A stretch of 64,000 bases of DNA from Brooklawnia cerclae. GTDB lineage: Bacteria > Actinomycetota > Actinomycetes > Propionibacteriales > Propionibacteriaceae. A program made the position numbers and the translations under genes. Of the stretch, positions 16,979 to 26,315 are shown in pieces (positions within the stretch are counted from its first letter, which is position 1; each line of letters opens with the position of its first letter). Location of the stretch: assembly GCF_011758645.1 (NCBI RefSeq), contig NZ_JAAMOZ010000003.1, positions 124,001 to 188,000 of the forward strand, given 5' to 3'. Below the pieces are notes generated by a model. It was not told the DNA's origin. It ran no database searches and worked only from the letters and a program-made list of their open reading frames with translations.

Positions 16979-17818
16979 ATGGCGCACGTGAGCCAACTGA
17001 GCAGGAAACCCCTTCGCCGCCGAGCGGGGAAGGGCGAACTGCGTCGCGAGCGCATCGTGCGGATCCTTAGCGATCCGGACACGGGAAACATACGCAATCG
17101 CGAACTCGCCGAGGCGCTCGGAGTGTCGATCGCGACCGTGCGCCGCGACCTGGCCCTTCTCCAGGAGAAGGACGCCGTCTCGCGAACGTACGGCGGCGTC
17201 TCGGTCGCCCCGACGCGTCGCGAGATCGCGATGGGGTCCCGGGAGCGCAGCGCCGCAAGGCAGAAGAACGCCATCGCCCGTACCGCGGTCGGGTTGCTGT
17301 CCGACGGCGACCTGGTCATCCTCGATGCCGGGTCGACCGCCGAACAGGTCGCCGTGGAGATGGGCAACCGCCTGTCGCTGACCGTGGTGACCAACGGGAT
17401 CCGCGCCATCAACAGGCTCGCGGTCCAGGACCACGTCCAGGTCATGGTGCTCGGCGGCTATCTCCGCGGATCGAACGGAACGATCTGCGGGGGCGAGGCG
17501 GAGGCCATGATCGGACGCGTCCGTGCCGACTACGCCTTTCTCGGCGCGGTGCACGTGAGCCCGCATCGGGGGATCGCTTCCCTCACCTACGACCAGGCCC
17601 GGCTGAAGTCGATGATGATGCAGCAGGCTCGGGAGATCTACGTCATCGCCGACTCCACCAAGATCGTGGCCAACGACGCCTATCCGTTCTGGTCGCCGCT
17701 GCCCTCCCACTGGGGCCTCATCACCGATGACGGGGTGAATCGCGAACTCCTCGCCGGCTTGAGGGCCGAAGGTGCGGATCCGGTCATCGTCGTCGCACCG
17801 GATGCGGACCCGGTCTGA
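16979..17818 (+). CDS. DeoR/GlpR-family transcriptional regulator
   Basis: 279 residues. A DeoR N-terminal helix-turn-helix is plain (RRERIVRILSDPD, NRELAEALGVSIATVRRDLALLQEK, then TYGGVSV), followed by the DeoR C-terminal sensor domain with DAGSTAEQVA, VVTNGIRAI, VLGGYLRGSNGTICG and a terminal IADSTKIV segment. ATG 16979 is about 13 bp from GGAGG; a GTG at 16988 is an alternative. It is co-directional with the threonate-type operon but separated by a stem-loop, so it may be a second, phosphosugar-responsive regulator of the same pathway. The ligand is unknown. Confidence 0.85.
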   Translation: MAHVSQLSRKPLRRRAGKGELRRERIVRILSDPDTGNIRNRELAEALGVSIATVRRDLALLQEKDAVSRTYGGVSVAPTRREIAMGSRERSAARQKNAIARTAVGLLSDGDLVILDAGSTAEQVAVEMGNRLSLTVVTNGIRAINRLAVQDHVQVMVLGGYLRGSNGTICGGEAEAMIGRVRADYAFLGAVHVSPHRGIASLTYDQARLKSMMMQQAREIYVIADSTKIVANDAYPFWSPLPSHWGLITDDGVNRELLAGLRAEGADPVIVVAPDADPV

Positions 17819-17878
17819 GACTCGATCGGGCCGCATGCCCCCCGGCACGGCCAGGTGCTGAGACCAGCCGGAGCCTTG

Positions 17879-19723
17879 TCAGTCCAGCTGCCGGCGAGCG
17901 GCCCCCTTGTCAGCGCTCTGCGCCAGCGATGCGAAGATCTTCAGCGCATTCCCGACGACTCGGTCGCGGTTGGCCGGACGCCAGCCCTGCTCGTCGCGTG
18001 CGGCACGCCGCCGGGCGAGTTCCTCGTCGTCCACCTCGAGAGTGATCGTGCGGGCGGGGATGTCGATCGCGATGATGTCGCCGTCGGCGACCAGCCCGAT
18101 CGTCCCGCCGGATGCCGCCTCCGGTGAGACGTGGCCGATCGACAGGCCCGAGGAGCCGCCCGAGAACCGGCCGTCGGTGATCAGCGCGCACTTCGGGCCG
18201 AGCCCGGTGCCCTTCAGATAGCTGGTGGGGTAGAGCATCTCCTGCATGCCGGGGCCGCCCTTCGGGCCCTCGTAGCGGACGACGACCACGTCACCGGGGA
18301 CGATGCGTCCGCCGAGGATGGCCTCCACGGCCTCCTCCTGGCTCTCCGTGACCTTCGCCGGCCCGCGGAAGACCCACTGCGCCTCGGGGACGCCGGCCGT
18401 CTTGACCACGCAGCCGTCCTCGGCGATGTTGCCGCGCAACACGGCCAGCCCGCCGTCGACCGTGTAGGCGTGGGCGACACTGCGGATGCAGCCGCCGGCG
18501 TCGTCCAGGTCGAGTTGCGGCCATGTGTTCGTCGTCGAGAACATCTCGGTGGTGCGGACGCCACCCGGAGCCGCGTGGAAGAGACGCACCGCGGTGTCGG
18601 TGGCCTTGCCGCCGCGGACGTCCCAGTCGTCCAGGAAGCCCTGCAGATCGTCGTGGTGCACCGAGCGGACGCCGGTCGACAGCAGCCCGGCGCGGTTGAG
18701 CTCACCCAGGATGGCGGGGATGCCGCCGGCGCGGTGCACGTCCTCGATGAAGTAGTTCTTGGTGTTCGGGGCGACCTTGCAGATGCAGGGCACCCGGCGG
18801 CTCAGCTCGTCGATGTCGTCCTGCGTGAAGTCGACGCGGGCCTCCTGTGCGGCCGCGAGCAGGTGCAGGATCGTGTTGGTCGAGCCACCCATCGCGATGT
18901 CCATGGTCATCGCGTTGCGGAAGGCGTCGCGGGTCGCGATCGACAACGGGAGCACGGACGCGTCGTCGTCGCGGTACCAGCGGTTCGCCAGTTCGACGAT
19001 GCGCCGCCCGGCGTCGGTGAACAGTTCCTTGCGGTAGGCGTGGGTCGACAGCGTCGTCCCGTTGCCCGGGAGCGACAGGCCGAGCGCCTCGGTGAGGCAG
19101 TTCATCGAGTTGGCGGTGAACATGCCCGAGCACGACCCGCAGGTGGGGCAGGCGGCCTGTTCCATGCGCAGCAGCTCGTCGTCCGAGACCGTGGGATCGG
19201 CTGCTGCGCTCATGGCATCGATGAGGTCGAGGCGATGGCTGGTGGTGCCGTCGTCCTTCGTGATGGGACGACCGGATTCCATGGCCCCGCCCGAGACGAA
19301 GATCGTCGGGATGTTGAGGCGCAGGGCCGCGAGCAGCATGCCCGGGGTGATCTTGTCGCAGTTGCTGATGCACACCAGCGCGTCGGCCTTGTGGGCGTTG
19401 ACCATGTACTCGACCGAGTCGGCGATGATCTCACGGCTGGGCAGCGAGTAGAGCATGCCGTCGTGGCCCATGGCGATGCCGTCGTCCACCGCGATCGTGC
19501 TGAACTCGCGCGCCACCCCGCCCGCCTGCTTGACCGCCTCGGCGACGATCGTCCCCACGTCACGCAGGCCGACGTGCCCGGGGACGAACTGGGTGAACGA
19601 ATTGGCGACCGCGACGATCGGCTTGCCGAAATCCTCGGTGGCAAGACCGGTCGCGCGCCACAGGGCGCGGGCGCCGGCCATGTTGCGACCGTCGATGGTG
19701 GTGCGGGAACGCAGTTCCGGCAT
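17879..19723 (-). CDS. ilvD: Dihydroxy-acid dehydratase
   Basis: 614-residue iron-sulfur dehydratase converting 2,3-dihydroxy-isovalerate and 2,3-dihydroxy-3-methylvalerate to 2-oxo acids in valine, leucine and isoleucine synthesis. Recognisable features: [19 protein letters not shown] start, [11 protein letters not shown] and [17 protein letters not shown] with cluster-ligand cysteines, [12 protein letters not shown], and the C-terminal [20 protein letters not shown] 19723 follows GAGGAGGAACA. Length and motifs match the E. coli/corynebacterial long form. No other ilv gene is in the window. It converges on the DeoR gene. Confidence 0.97.
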   Translation of the reverse strand: MPELRSRTTIDGRNMAGARALWRATGLATEDFGKPIVAVANSFTQFVPGHVGLRDVGTIVAEAVKQAGGVAREFSTIAVDDGIAMGHDGMLYSLPSREIIADSVEYMVNAHKADALVCISNCDKITPGMLLAALRLNIPTIFVSGGAMESGRPITKDDGTTSHRLDLIDAMSAAADPTVSDDELLRMEQAACPTCGSCSGMFTANSMNCLTEALGLSLPGNGTTLSTHAYRKELFTDAGRRIVELANRWYRDDDASVLPLSIATRDAFRNAMTMDIAMGGSTNTILHLLAAAQEARVDFTQDDIDELSRRVPCICKVAPNTKNYFIEDVHRAGGIPAILGELNRAGLLSTGVRSVHHDDLQGFLDDWDVRGGKATDTAVRLFHAAPGGVRTTEMFSTTNTWPQLDLDDAGGCIRSVAHAYTVDGGLAVLRGNIAEDGCVVKTAGVPEAQWVFRGPAKVTESQEEAVEAILGGRIVPGDVVVVRYEGPKGGPGMQEMLYPTSYLKGTGLGPKCALITDGRFSGGSSGLSIGHVSPEAASGGTIGLVADGDIIAIDIPARTITLEVDDEELARRRAARDEQGWRPANRDRVVGNALKIFASLAQSADKGAARRQLD

Positions 19724-19826
19724 GTGTTCCTCCTCGAAGAGCTACCCACCAAGCCTAGTGCGTGCCCGATGACGGTCGGGCACCGTGGCCTGTGGGGAAC
19801 CGCTGATCAATGCGGGCAACGCTGGC

Positions 19827-20010
19827 TGAGCCCGTCGAAGCACCGTTTCCGGACGGCAGTTCCGCGACCCTTCGACAGGCTCAGGGACCGTTGATCAAGT
19901 TCCGCGACCCTTCGACAGGCTCAGGGACCTTCGACAGGCTCAGGGGCCTTCGACAGGCTCCGCGACCCTTCGACAGGCTCAGGGGCCTTCGACAGGCTCA
20001 GGGATCGGTG
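19827..20010. repeat. Cluster of TTCGACAGGCTCA-type intergenic repeats
   Basis: At least six direct copies of CCCTTCGACAGGCTCAGGG-like units with variable joins, filling most of the ilvD - DHA2 gap (19724-20022). No ORF with coding character. Similar clusters recur at seven other places in the window, mostly at 3' ends of genes. Confidence 0.9.
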
Positions 20011-20022
20011 GTCAGCGTATCC

Positions 20023-21795
20023 CTAGAGCCGGGCGACCTCCTCGTCCGAGGGGGTCTCGGGATCCTCGCCCCGGTCGTCCACGATGCCGGCGGCGGCCGG
20101 GCTCGCCTCGACGGCGTCGGACTGCGCGTCCGCCAGCGCCTGGGCGGCCGGCGCGGTGCGCCGCAACTCGATCCTCGGCATGAACAGCAGCACGATCAGG
20201 CCGACCACCGCGACGATGCCCGCGGCGAGGAACACCGTGCTGATGGACGTGGCGAACCCGACCTGGAAGGGGTGGGCGATCGCGTCGGGCAGGCGTGTCA
20301 GCACGGACGAGTCCTTGGTCACCTGGCTCAGCCCGGCGGCCTGGCTGGGATCGATCAACCCGGTGATGATCGCGTTCACGTCGGGGTCACCCATCAGCGT
20401 CGGGTCGGCAGCCGCGGACTTCACGGCCTGGACGAACCCCGCGTCGCGGGAAGCCGCCACCAGGGCGGTAGTGATGTTGGTGCCCACGCTGGAGAACAGC
20501 ATCGACAGGAACGTCGCGACGCCGATGGTGCCGCCCATCTGCCGGAAGAACGTGACGGTGCTCGTCGCGACGCCGATCTCGGTGGGCCGGACGGCGTTCT
20601 GGGCTATCAGCGTCATCGGCTGGTTGCACAGGCCCACTCCCAGGCCGAGGCCGAACATGGCGATCATGACCAGGGGCAACGGGGTGTCCGCTGTGATCGT
20701 CGACAGGAGGAAGGCGAACACGGCCAGCACACCGACCCCGATGATCGGGAAGATGCGGATGACCCCGGTGCGGGAGGTGATCTGACCCGCGGTCACCGAC
20801 GAGATGGCCGTGCCCAGCACCATCGGGGTCATCATGAGCCCGGCCTGCATGGGTGAGGCGTTGTGGACGATCTGCAGGTACAGGGGAAGCACCATCATCC
20901 CGCCGAACATCCCGACACCGATCACCACCGACCCGATGACGTCGACCGTCATCGCGCGGATCCGGAACAGGCGCAGCGGTAGCAGTGCCTCGTCGCCCAT
21001 CAGGTGTTCGATGGTCACGAACAAGACGATCCCCACGGCTCCGACGATGTAGCACACGAGCGATCCCGGCGAGGTCCAGCCCCAGTCGCGGCCTTGCTCG
21101 GCGACGATCAGCAGCGGGGTCACCCCGAGCATCAGAGCGCCGGCACCCCACCAGTCGACCCGGTGGTTGAGCCGCACCTGGGGCACATGCAGGGTCTTGA
21201 AGACGACGAACAGGGCGGCCAGGCCCAGAGGGACGTTGATGAGGAACACCCAGCGCCAGCCCGCGATGCCCAGGATCTGCGCGTGCTCGGCGAAGAACCC
21301 GCCCACCAGGGGGCCGATAACGCTGGAGGTGCCGAACACCGCGACGATGTAACCCTGGTATCGGGCGCGTTCGCGCGGGGCCACGATGTCGCCGATGATC
21401 GCCAGCGCCAGCGAGAACAGACCGCCGGCCCCGACTCCCTGAAGGGCACGGAAGCCCGCCAACTCGATCATCGAGATGGACGAGGAGCTGAGCGCCGACC
21501 CGACGATGAAGATCACGATCGCGGCGAGGAAGAAGCCCTTACGGCCGTAGATGTCGGAGAGCTTGCCGTACAGCGGAGTGGTGATCGTGGACGTGATCAG
21601 GTAGGCCGTCGTCACCCAGGCCTGGGCGTCCAGACCGTGCAGATCGTCCGCGATCGTGCGGATCGAGGTGGACACGATGGTCTGGTCGAGACTCGCGAGG
21701 AACATGCCCATGAGCAGCCCGGCGAGAATGGTGAGAATCTGCGCATGTGTGAGTTGGCCGGTGGTGGGCCGGGTATCGACCGCAGGGTCGGACAT
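20023..21795 (-). CDS. DHA2-family (14-TM) multidrug MFS exporter, EmrB/QacA-like
   Basis: 590-residue proton-coupled exporter. Fourteen hydrophobic segments; DHA2 motifs include LDQTIVSTSIRTIADDL in helix 1, LYGKLSDIYGRKGFF (motif A), ALQGVGAGGLFSLALAIIGD (motif B region) and GPLVGGFFAE (motif C). A 60-residue hydrophilic C-tail follows the last helix. ATG 21795 gives the usual length; the open frame beyond runs into the MarR gene. It lies 56 bp downstream of a co-directional MarR gene, the classic repressor-pump pair, so induction by its drug substrate is likely. Specific substrates unknown. Confidence 0.92.
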   Translation of the reverse strand: MSDPAVDTRPTTGQLTHAQILTILAGLLMGMFLASLDQTIVSTSIRTIADDLHGLDAQAWVTTAYLITSTITTPLYGKLSDIYGRKGFFLAAIVIFIVGSALSSSSISMIELAGFRALQGVGAGGLFSLALAIIGDIVAPRERARYQGYIVAVFGTSSVIGPLVGGFFAEHAQILGIAGWRWVFLINVPLGLAALFVVFKTLHVPQVRLNHRVDWWGAGALMLGVTPLLIVAEQGRDWGWTSPGSLVCYIVGAVGIVLFVTIEHLMGDEALLPLRLFRIRAMTVDVIGSVVIGVGMFGGMMVLPLYLQIVHNASPMQAGLMMTPMVLGTAISSVTAGQITSRTGVIRIFPIIGVGVLAVFAFLLSTITADTPLPLVMIAMFGLGLGVGLCNQPMTLIAQNAVRPTEIGVATSTVTFFRQMGGTIGVATFLSMLFSSVGTNITTALVAASRDAGFVQAVKSAAADPTLMGDPDVNAIITGLIDPSQAAGLSQVTKDSSVLTRLPDAIAHPFQVGFATSISTVFLAAGIVAVVGLIVLLFMPRIELRRTAPAAQALADAQSDAVEASPAAAGIVDDRGEDPETPSDEEVARL

Positions 21796-21851
21796 AGGGT
21801 GGAGACCTTCTTGCTCGTGGGTGGTTGTCAGTGATGCTCGTGGGTGCCCGG

Positions 21852-22349
21852 TCAGCGATCTGACGCGAGGCCGGCGATCCCGTCCTCGAGCACCTGCCGG
21901 CGCTGGGGGTCGCGCAGCATGGATTCGATCGCATCGGCCAGGCGGTGCACCGCCTGTGCGGCGGAGTCGAGCTCGTCGTCCGGCCATTCGGCGAGCAGCA
22001 GGTCGAGCAGATGGCAGCGCTGCTCGCGGAGTGCGCCGGCCAGTTCGACGCCCTGGTCGGTGAGGGCGAGTTGCTGGACGCGGCCGTCGTCGCTGTCCCG
22101 GGTCTTGGCGACCAGTCCGCGGGCCACCAGCGAGCTGGTCTGGCGGCTGACCGTCGAGATGTCCGAGTGCAGCAGGTGTGCGAGCTGACCGACCCGGAGC
22201 GGGCCGTTGGACAGCTTGAACAGGATCGGGATCGCCGATGCCTCGACCCCGCCCGGCAGCAGCGGCTCGATCTGCCGCAGTGCGGAGAACGCCTTGCTCA
22301 GCCTCGTGAAGTCGGAGGCGAGTTGGGCGATCTGTGGGCGGTGGGTCAC
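21852..22349 (-). CDS. MarR-family transcriptional regulator of the DHA2 pump
   Basis: 165-residue winged-helix dimeric repressor. Central wHTH: PLRVGQLAHLLHSDISTVSRQT with recognition helix, then LVAKTRDSDDGRVQQLALTDQG forming the wing, and C-terminal dimerisation helices. GTG 22349 is preferred because AAGGAG lies seven bases before it. Just upstream, 22365-22384 holds TGTATGCAGCATGCAA, a partly symmetric sequence that suits a MarR operator. Upstream of, and probably co-transcribed with, the exporter. Confidence 0.88.
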   Translation of the reverse strand: MTHRPQIAQLASDFTRLSKAFSALRQIEPLLPGGVEASAIPILFKLSNGPLRVGQLAHLLHSDISTVSRQTSSLVARGLVAKTRDSDDGRVQQLALTDQGVELAGALREQRCHLLDLLLAEWPDDELDSAAQAVHRLADAIESMLRDPQRRQVLEDGIAGLASDR

Positions 22350-22364
22350 GCGGTACTCCTTAGA

Positions 22365-22384
22365 TGTATGCAGCATGCAAATAT
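22365..22384 (-). promoter_or_regulatory. Candidate MarR operator
   Basis: Read on the minus strand this is TTTGCATGCTGCATACA, with repeated TGCA half-sites, placed just upstream of the MarR gene's ribosome site and within an AT-richer patch. Likely site for autoregulation of the MarR-DHA2 pair. Confidence 0.45.
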
Positions 22385-22480
22385 TAGCCCGCCACCCAAA
22401 CCGCCGTCAGAGCGTCCAGAAATCGTCGCCGCAGGCCCCGGCGGCACCCGCGGGGAGGAGCGGTGCCGCGGTGCCGTCAC

Positions 22481-22741
22481 TGTGTTACGCGAGGTCGGGG
22501 CCAGCGGTTGTGGTCCTTGAGCTTGTCGAAGGGACGGGGCTCGTTTCGACAGGCTCAACGGGCGGCCTCGCTGGAGCTTCGCCGGATGGGTGCGGGAAGG
22601 AGCTGTGTTACGCGAGGTCGGGGCCAGCGGTTTGTGGTCCTTGAGCTTGTCGAAGGGACGGGGCTCGTTTCGACAGGCTCAACGAGCGACCCCGCTAGAG
22701 CCTCACCGGAAACGGGCGATCCCTGCTAGAGCCTCACCGGA
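22481..22741. repeat. Tandem duplication of about 123 bp at the asnB 3' end
   Basis: Unit 1 at 22481-22603 and unit 2 at 22604-22724 share TGTGTTACGCGAGGTCGGGG, a TTCGACAGGCTCA-type pair, and a degenerate or exact copy of the last codons of asnB (GCTAGAGCCTCACCGGA at 22694-22710 and, in the gene itself, 22725-22741). The gene-free gap 22350-22725 otherwise shows no coding signal. Confidence 0.85.
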
Positions 22742-24639
22742 TAGGTGGGGGTCGGCACCTCGGGCTTGATGGTCTGGGTGACGAAGATGTCGTGCCACAA
22801 CATGAAGACCAGCAGCGTCCAGACGCGCCGCGAGTTGTCCACCTTGCCGGCGCGGTGCTCGTCCAGCAGTGCGAGAGCGGCGGCCGGATCGATGTAGTCC
22901 GTGGTCTGTGCCTTCTCGATGATCTCGCGTGCCCAGCCGTACCCGTAGTCATCGCGAAGATAGACACGGATCGGCACCGGGAAGCCCAGCTTGCGCCGGT
23001 TGAGCACGTGGGCCGGGACGACGGGCTCGAGCGCCTTGCGGAGCGCCACCTTCGACTGGTTACGAGTGATCCGCTGGCTCACCGGCAGGTGGCGCGCCAC
23101 CTCGAACACCTCCTTGTCGAGGAACGGCACCCTCAGCTCCAGGGAGTTCGCCATGGTCACCTTGTCGGCCTTGACGAGAATGTCGCCGCGCAGCCAGGTG
23201 AACAGGTCGATGTGCTGCATGCGCGAGATCGGGTCCCAGCCCTGGGACGCGTCGTACACCGGGTCGGTGACGTCACGGAACGAGACCTCGGACGAGTACG
23301 TGTCGAGGACGGATGCCAGCTGCTCCTCGCGGAAGATGCGCGCGTTGCCGTAATAGCGCTCCTCCAGGTCGAGGGAGCCGCGTCGCAGCATGTCCTTGCC
23401 GCGGAAGCCCTGCGGCAGTGCCCGGCCGACCGCCGCCAGCCCCTGGCGCAGCGGGTTGGGCAGCGTGGTCAGGGGGCGCAGGCTCAGCGGCTCGCGGTAG
23501 ATGTTGTAGCCGCCGAACAACTCGTCGGCTCCCTCACCCGACAGGACGACCTTCACGTGTTTGCGTGCCTCGCGGGCGACGAAGTAAAGAGGCACCAGTG
23601 CGGGGTCGGCCACCGGATCGTCCAGGTACCACACGATCAGCGGCAGCGTCTCGAACAGCTCTTCCTCGCTCACGGTCCGGACGATGTGCTCCACCCCGAT
23701 CGCCCGGGCCGACTCGACGGCGACGTCGACCTCCGAGTAGCCCTCGCGTTCGAAGCCCGTGGTGAAGGTGAGCAGGTCGGGGTTGTATGTCTTGGCCATC
23801 GCGGCGATGGCTGTCGAGTCGATCCCGCCCGACAGGAACGCCCCGACCGTCACATCGGCGCGCATGTGCTTGGCGACCGAGTCGTCCAGCACCTCGCGGA
23901 TCTGGTCGTACAGCTCGTTCTCGGCCTCGGGGCCGCGGACGCGAGCGGGCTGGAAGCGGGGGTAGAAGTAGCGGTTCGTCGTCAGCTCGCCGTCACGCAC
24001 CATGAAGCTCGTCCCCGACTCGATGCGGCGCAGGTTCGCGTCCGCGGACTCGGGCTCGGGCACGTACTGCAGGACGAGGTAGTGCTGCAGCGCCGTCCTG
24101 TCGACGACGGCGGGGCCGGTCAGCGCACGCAGCGACTTCGCCTCGGACGCGAACCCGAACCCGTCGGCGGTCTGTGCCAGGTACAGGGGCTTGATGCCGA
24201 ACCAGTCCCGGGCGCCGAAGATCACCTTGTCGCGGGTGTCCCAGATGATGAAGGCGAACATCCCGCGCAACTGCTTGACCCACCTGGGCCCGTGGTAGTG
24301 GTAGCCGGCGACGATCGCCTCGCCGTCGCCTTCGGTGTGGAAGACCGCACCGGAGTCGGCCGCGAGCATCGCCCGCAGTTCGACGTAGTTGTAGATCTCA
24401 CCGTTGAAGACCATCGCGTAGCGCTCCGGGTCCTCGGGCGGACCCCATCGCAGCGGCTGGTTGGAGTTCTCGATGTCGATGATGCTCAGGCGATTGAATC
24501 CGAAGCAGGCCCGGTCGTCATGCCAGACGTCGGTGTCGTCGGGGCCGCGATGCCGGGCGCACACCATGCCTTCCGCGACCTGCCGGACGCGGGAGTCGTC
24601 CAGTGCCCCCGTCGAGATGAACCCCATCAAGCCGCACAT
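22726..24639 (-). CDS. asnB: Asparagine synthase (glutamine-hydrolysing)
   Basis: 637-residue two-domain amidotransferase making asparagine from aspartate, ATP and glutamine. The start MCGLMGFIS places the N-terminal nucleophile Cys2 exactly, which fixes ATG 24639. The glutaminase domain shows RHRGPDD, NRLSIID and FNGEIYNYVELR; the synthetase domain shows AFLSGGIDSTAIAA (the SGGxDS PP-loop) and SGEGADELFGGY. Length and domain order are typical of actinobacterial AsnB. AAGAAGGG precedes the start. The last codons lie inside a repeated sequence that is duplicated downstream. Divergent from the transcarboxylase operon. Confidence 0.95.
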   Translation of the reverse strand: MCGLMGFISTGALDDSRVRQVAEGMVCARHRGPDDTDVWHDDRACFGFNRLSIIDIENSNQPLRWGPPEDPERYAMVFNGEIYNYVELRAMLAADSGAVFHTEGDGEAIVAGYHYHGPRWVKQLRGMFAFIIWDTRDKVIFGARDWFGIKPLYLAQTADGFGFASEAKSLRALTGPAVVDRTALQHYLVLQYVPEPESADANLRRIESGTSFMVRDGELTTNRYFYPRFQPARVRGPEAENELYDQIREVLDDSVAKHMRADVTVGAFLSGGIDSTAIAAMAKTYNPDLLTFTTGFEREGYSEVDVAVESARAIGVEHIVRTVSEEELFETLPLIVWYLDDPVADPALVPLYFVAREARKHVKVVLSGEGADELFGGYNIYREPLSLRPLTTLPNPLRQGLAAVGRALPQGFRGKDMLRRGSLDLEERYYGNARIFREEQLASVLDTYSSEVSFRDVTDPVYDASQGWDPISRMQHIDLFTWLRGDILVKADKVTMANSLELRVPFLDKEVFEVARHLPVSQRITRNQSKVALRKALEPVVPAHVLNRRKLGFPVPIRVYLRDDYGYGWAREIIEKAQTTDYIDPAAALALLDEHRAGKVDNSRRVWTLLVFMLWHDIFVTQTIKPEVPTPTYPVRL

Positions 24640-24740
24640 CCGCGCACACCCTTCTTGTCGTCGTCCACGCTCCGCCTCGCTGGCGGGGCGCCATTCGCCC
24701 ACCCTCGTAAGTATTCCCCACGGCACGGGGCGCATTACCG

Positions 24741-24750
24741 TACCCGGGTA
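24741..24750. promoter_or_regulatory. Palindrome TACCCGGGTA in the asnB / transcarboxylase divergent region
   Basis: Perfect 10-bp palindrome in the 146-bp divergent region, 36 bp before the transcarboxylase start and near the likely promoter. It could be an operator, but a single short palindrome in GC-rich DNA is weak evidence. Confidence 0.25.
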
Positions 24751-24785
24751 ACAGACGGATTACGCGCCGTGACAGAATCAGGGTC

Positions 24786-26300
24786 ATGAGTCCGCGACAA
24801 ATTGAGGTCTCCGAACCCCGCCAAGTTGGCATCACCGAACTGGTCCTTCGCGACGCCCACCAGAGCCTGATGGCAACGCGTATGGCGATGGAGGACATGA
24901 TCGATGCCTGCGCCGACATCGACGCGGCCGGCTACTGGTCGGTCGAGTGTTGGGGTGGAGCAACCTACGACGCTTGTATCCGATTCCTCAACGAAGACCC
25001 GTGGCAGCGCCTGCGGACCTTCCGCGAGCTGCTGCCCAACTCCCGCCTGCAGATGCTGCTGCGGGGCCAGAACCTTCTCGGCTACCGCCACTACAACGAC
25101 GAGGTCGTCGACCGGTTCGTGGACAAGTCGGCCGAGAACGGCATGGACGTCTTCCGCGTGTTCGACGCGATGAACGATCCGCGCAACCTCGAGCACGCCA
25201 TGGCCGCCGTCAAGAAGGCGGGCAAGCACGCCCAAGGCACCATCTGCTACACCATCTCGCCGGTGCACACCACCGAGGGATACGTGAAGCTGGCGGGCCA
25301 GCTGCTCGACATGGGCGCTGACTCGATCGCTTTCAAGGACATGGCCGCGCTCCTCAAGCCGCAGCCCGCCTACGACATCGTCAAGGGCATCAAGGACACC
25401 TACGGCAGCGACGTGCAGATCAACGTCCACTGCCACTCCACCACCGGCGTCACCCAGGTGTCGCTGATGAAGGCCATCGAGGCGGGCGCCGACGTGGTCG
25501 ACACCGCCGTGAGTTCGATGTCGCTCGGCCCGGGCCACAACCCCACCGAGTCGGTCGTCGAGATGCTCGAGGGCACCGGCTACACCACGGGGCTCGACCT
25601 GGACCGCGTCCTCAAGATTCGCGACCACTTCAAGAAGATCCGCCCGAAGTACGCGGACTTCGAGTCGAAGACCCTGGTGGACACCAACATCTTCAAGTCG
25701 CAGATTCCGGGCGGCATGCTGTCGAACATGGAGTCGCAGCTGCGCGCTCAGGGCGCCGAGGCACGCATCGACGAGGTCATGAACATGGTCCCGGTGTGCC
25801 GCAAGGACGCCGGCTACCCGCCGCTGGTGACGCCGTCGTCCCAGATCGTCGGGACGCAGGCCGTGTTCAACGTGCTCATGGGCCCCTACAAGGTGATGAC
25901 CGGTGAGTTCGCCGACATGATGCTGGGCTACTACGGTGCATCCCCGGCCGAACGCAACCCGGAGATCATCAAGCAGGCCGCCGCTCAGGCCAAGAAGGAT
26001 CCGATCGACGTCCGCCCGGCCGACCTGCTCGAGCCCGAGTGGGACAAGCTCGTCTCCGAGGCCTCGGCCCTGCAGGGCTTCGACGGCACCGAGGAGGACG
26101 TGCTCACCTACGCGCTGTTCCCGGGCGTGGCCTCCACCTTCTTCGAGAACCGTTCCAAGGGTCCCAAGAGCGTGGCCAAGTCCGAGGCGCAGCTGAAGGC
26201 CGAGGCCGAGGGCAAGGCGTCCACCGCGCTGAACGGGCCGATCACCTACAGTGTCACGGTCAACGGCGCCAGCCACACCGTGGCCGTCGAGCCGGCCTGA
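24786..26300 (+). CDS. Methylmalonyl-CoA carboxyltransferase 5S subunit
   Basis: 504-residue cobalt/zinc-dependent subunit of the biotin transcarboxylase: it moves carboxyl from carboxybiotin to pyruvate, giving oxaloacetate. The TIM-barrel residues known from P. freudenreichii are here at family positions: Asp23 (LVLRDAHQS), the carbamylated lysine in AFKDMAALL, and the two metal-ligand histidines in VHCHSTTG. A short C-terminal tail (PITYSVTVNGASHTVAVEPA) resembles the N-terminal strand of the biotin carrier. ATG 24786 has only a weak GGG leader and may be near-leaderless. First gene of the operon 5S, 12S, 94-residue protein, 1.3S; defines propionic fermentation. Confidence 0.95.
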   Translation: MSPRQIEVSEPRQVGITELVLRDAHQSLMATRMAMEDMIDACADIDAAGYWSVECWGGATYDACIRFLNEDPWQRLRTFRELLPNSRLQMLLRGQNLLGYRHYNDEVVDRFVDKSAENGMDVFRVFDAMNDPRNLEHAMAAVKKAGKHAQGTICYTISPVHTTEGYVKLAGQLLDMGADSIAFKDMAALLKPQPAYDIVKGIKDTYGSDVQINVHCHSTTGVTQVSLMKAIEAGADVVDTAVSSMSLGPGHNPTESVVEMLEGTGYTTGLDLDRVLKIRDHFKKIRPKYADFESKTLVDTNIFKSQIPGGMLSNMESQLRAQGAEARIDEVMNMVPVCRKDAGYPPLVTPSSQIVGTQAVFNVLMGPYKVMTGEFADMMLGYYGASPAERNPEIIKQAAAQAKKDPIDVRPADLLEPEWDKLVSEASALQGFDGTEEDVLTYALFPGVASTFFENRSKGPKSVAKSEAQLKAEAEGKASTALNGPITYSVTVNGASHTVAVEPA

Positions 26301-26315
26301 GGGGGCTCGTAACTG

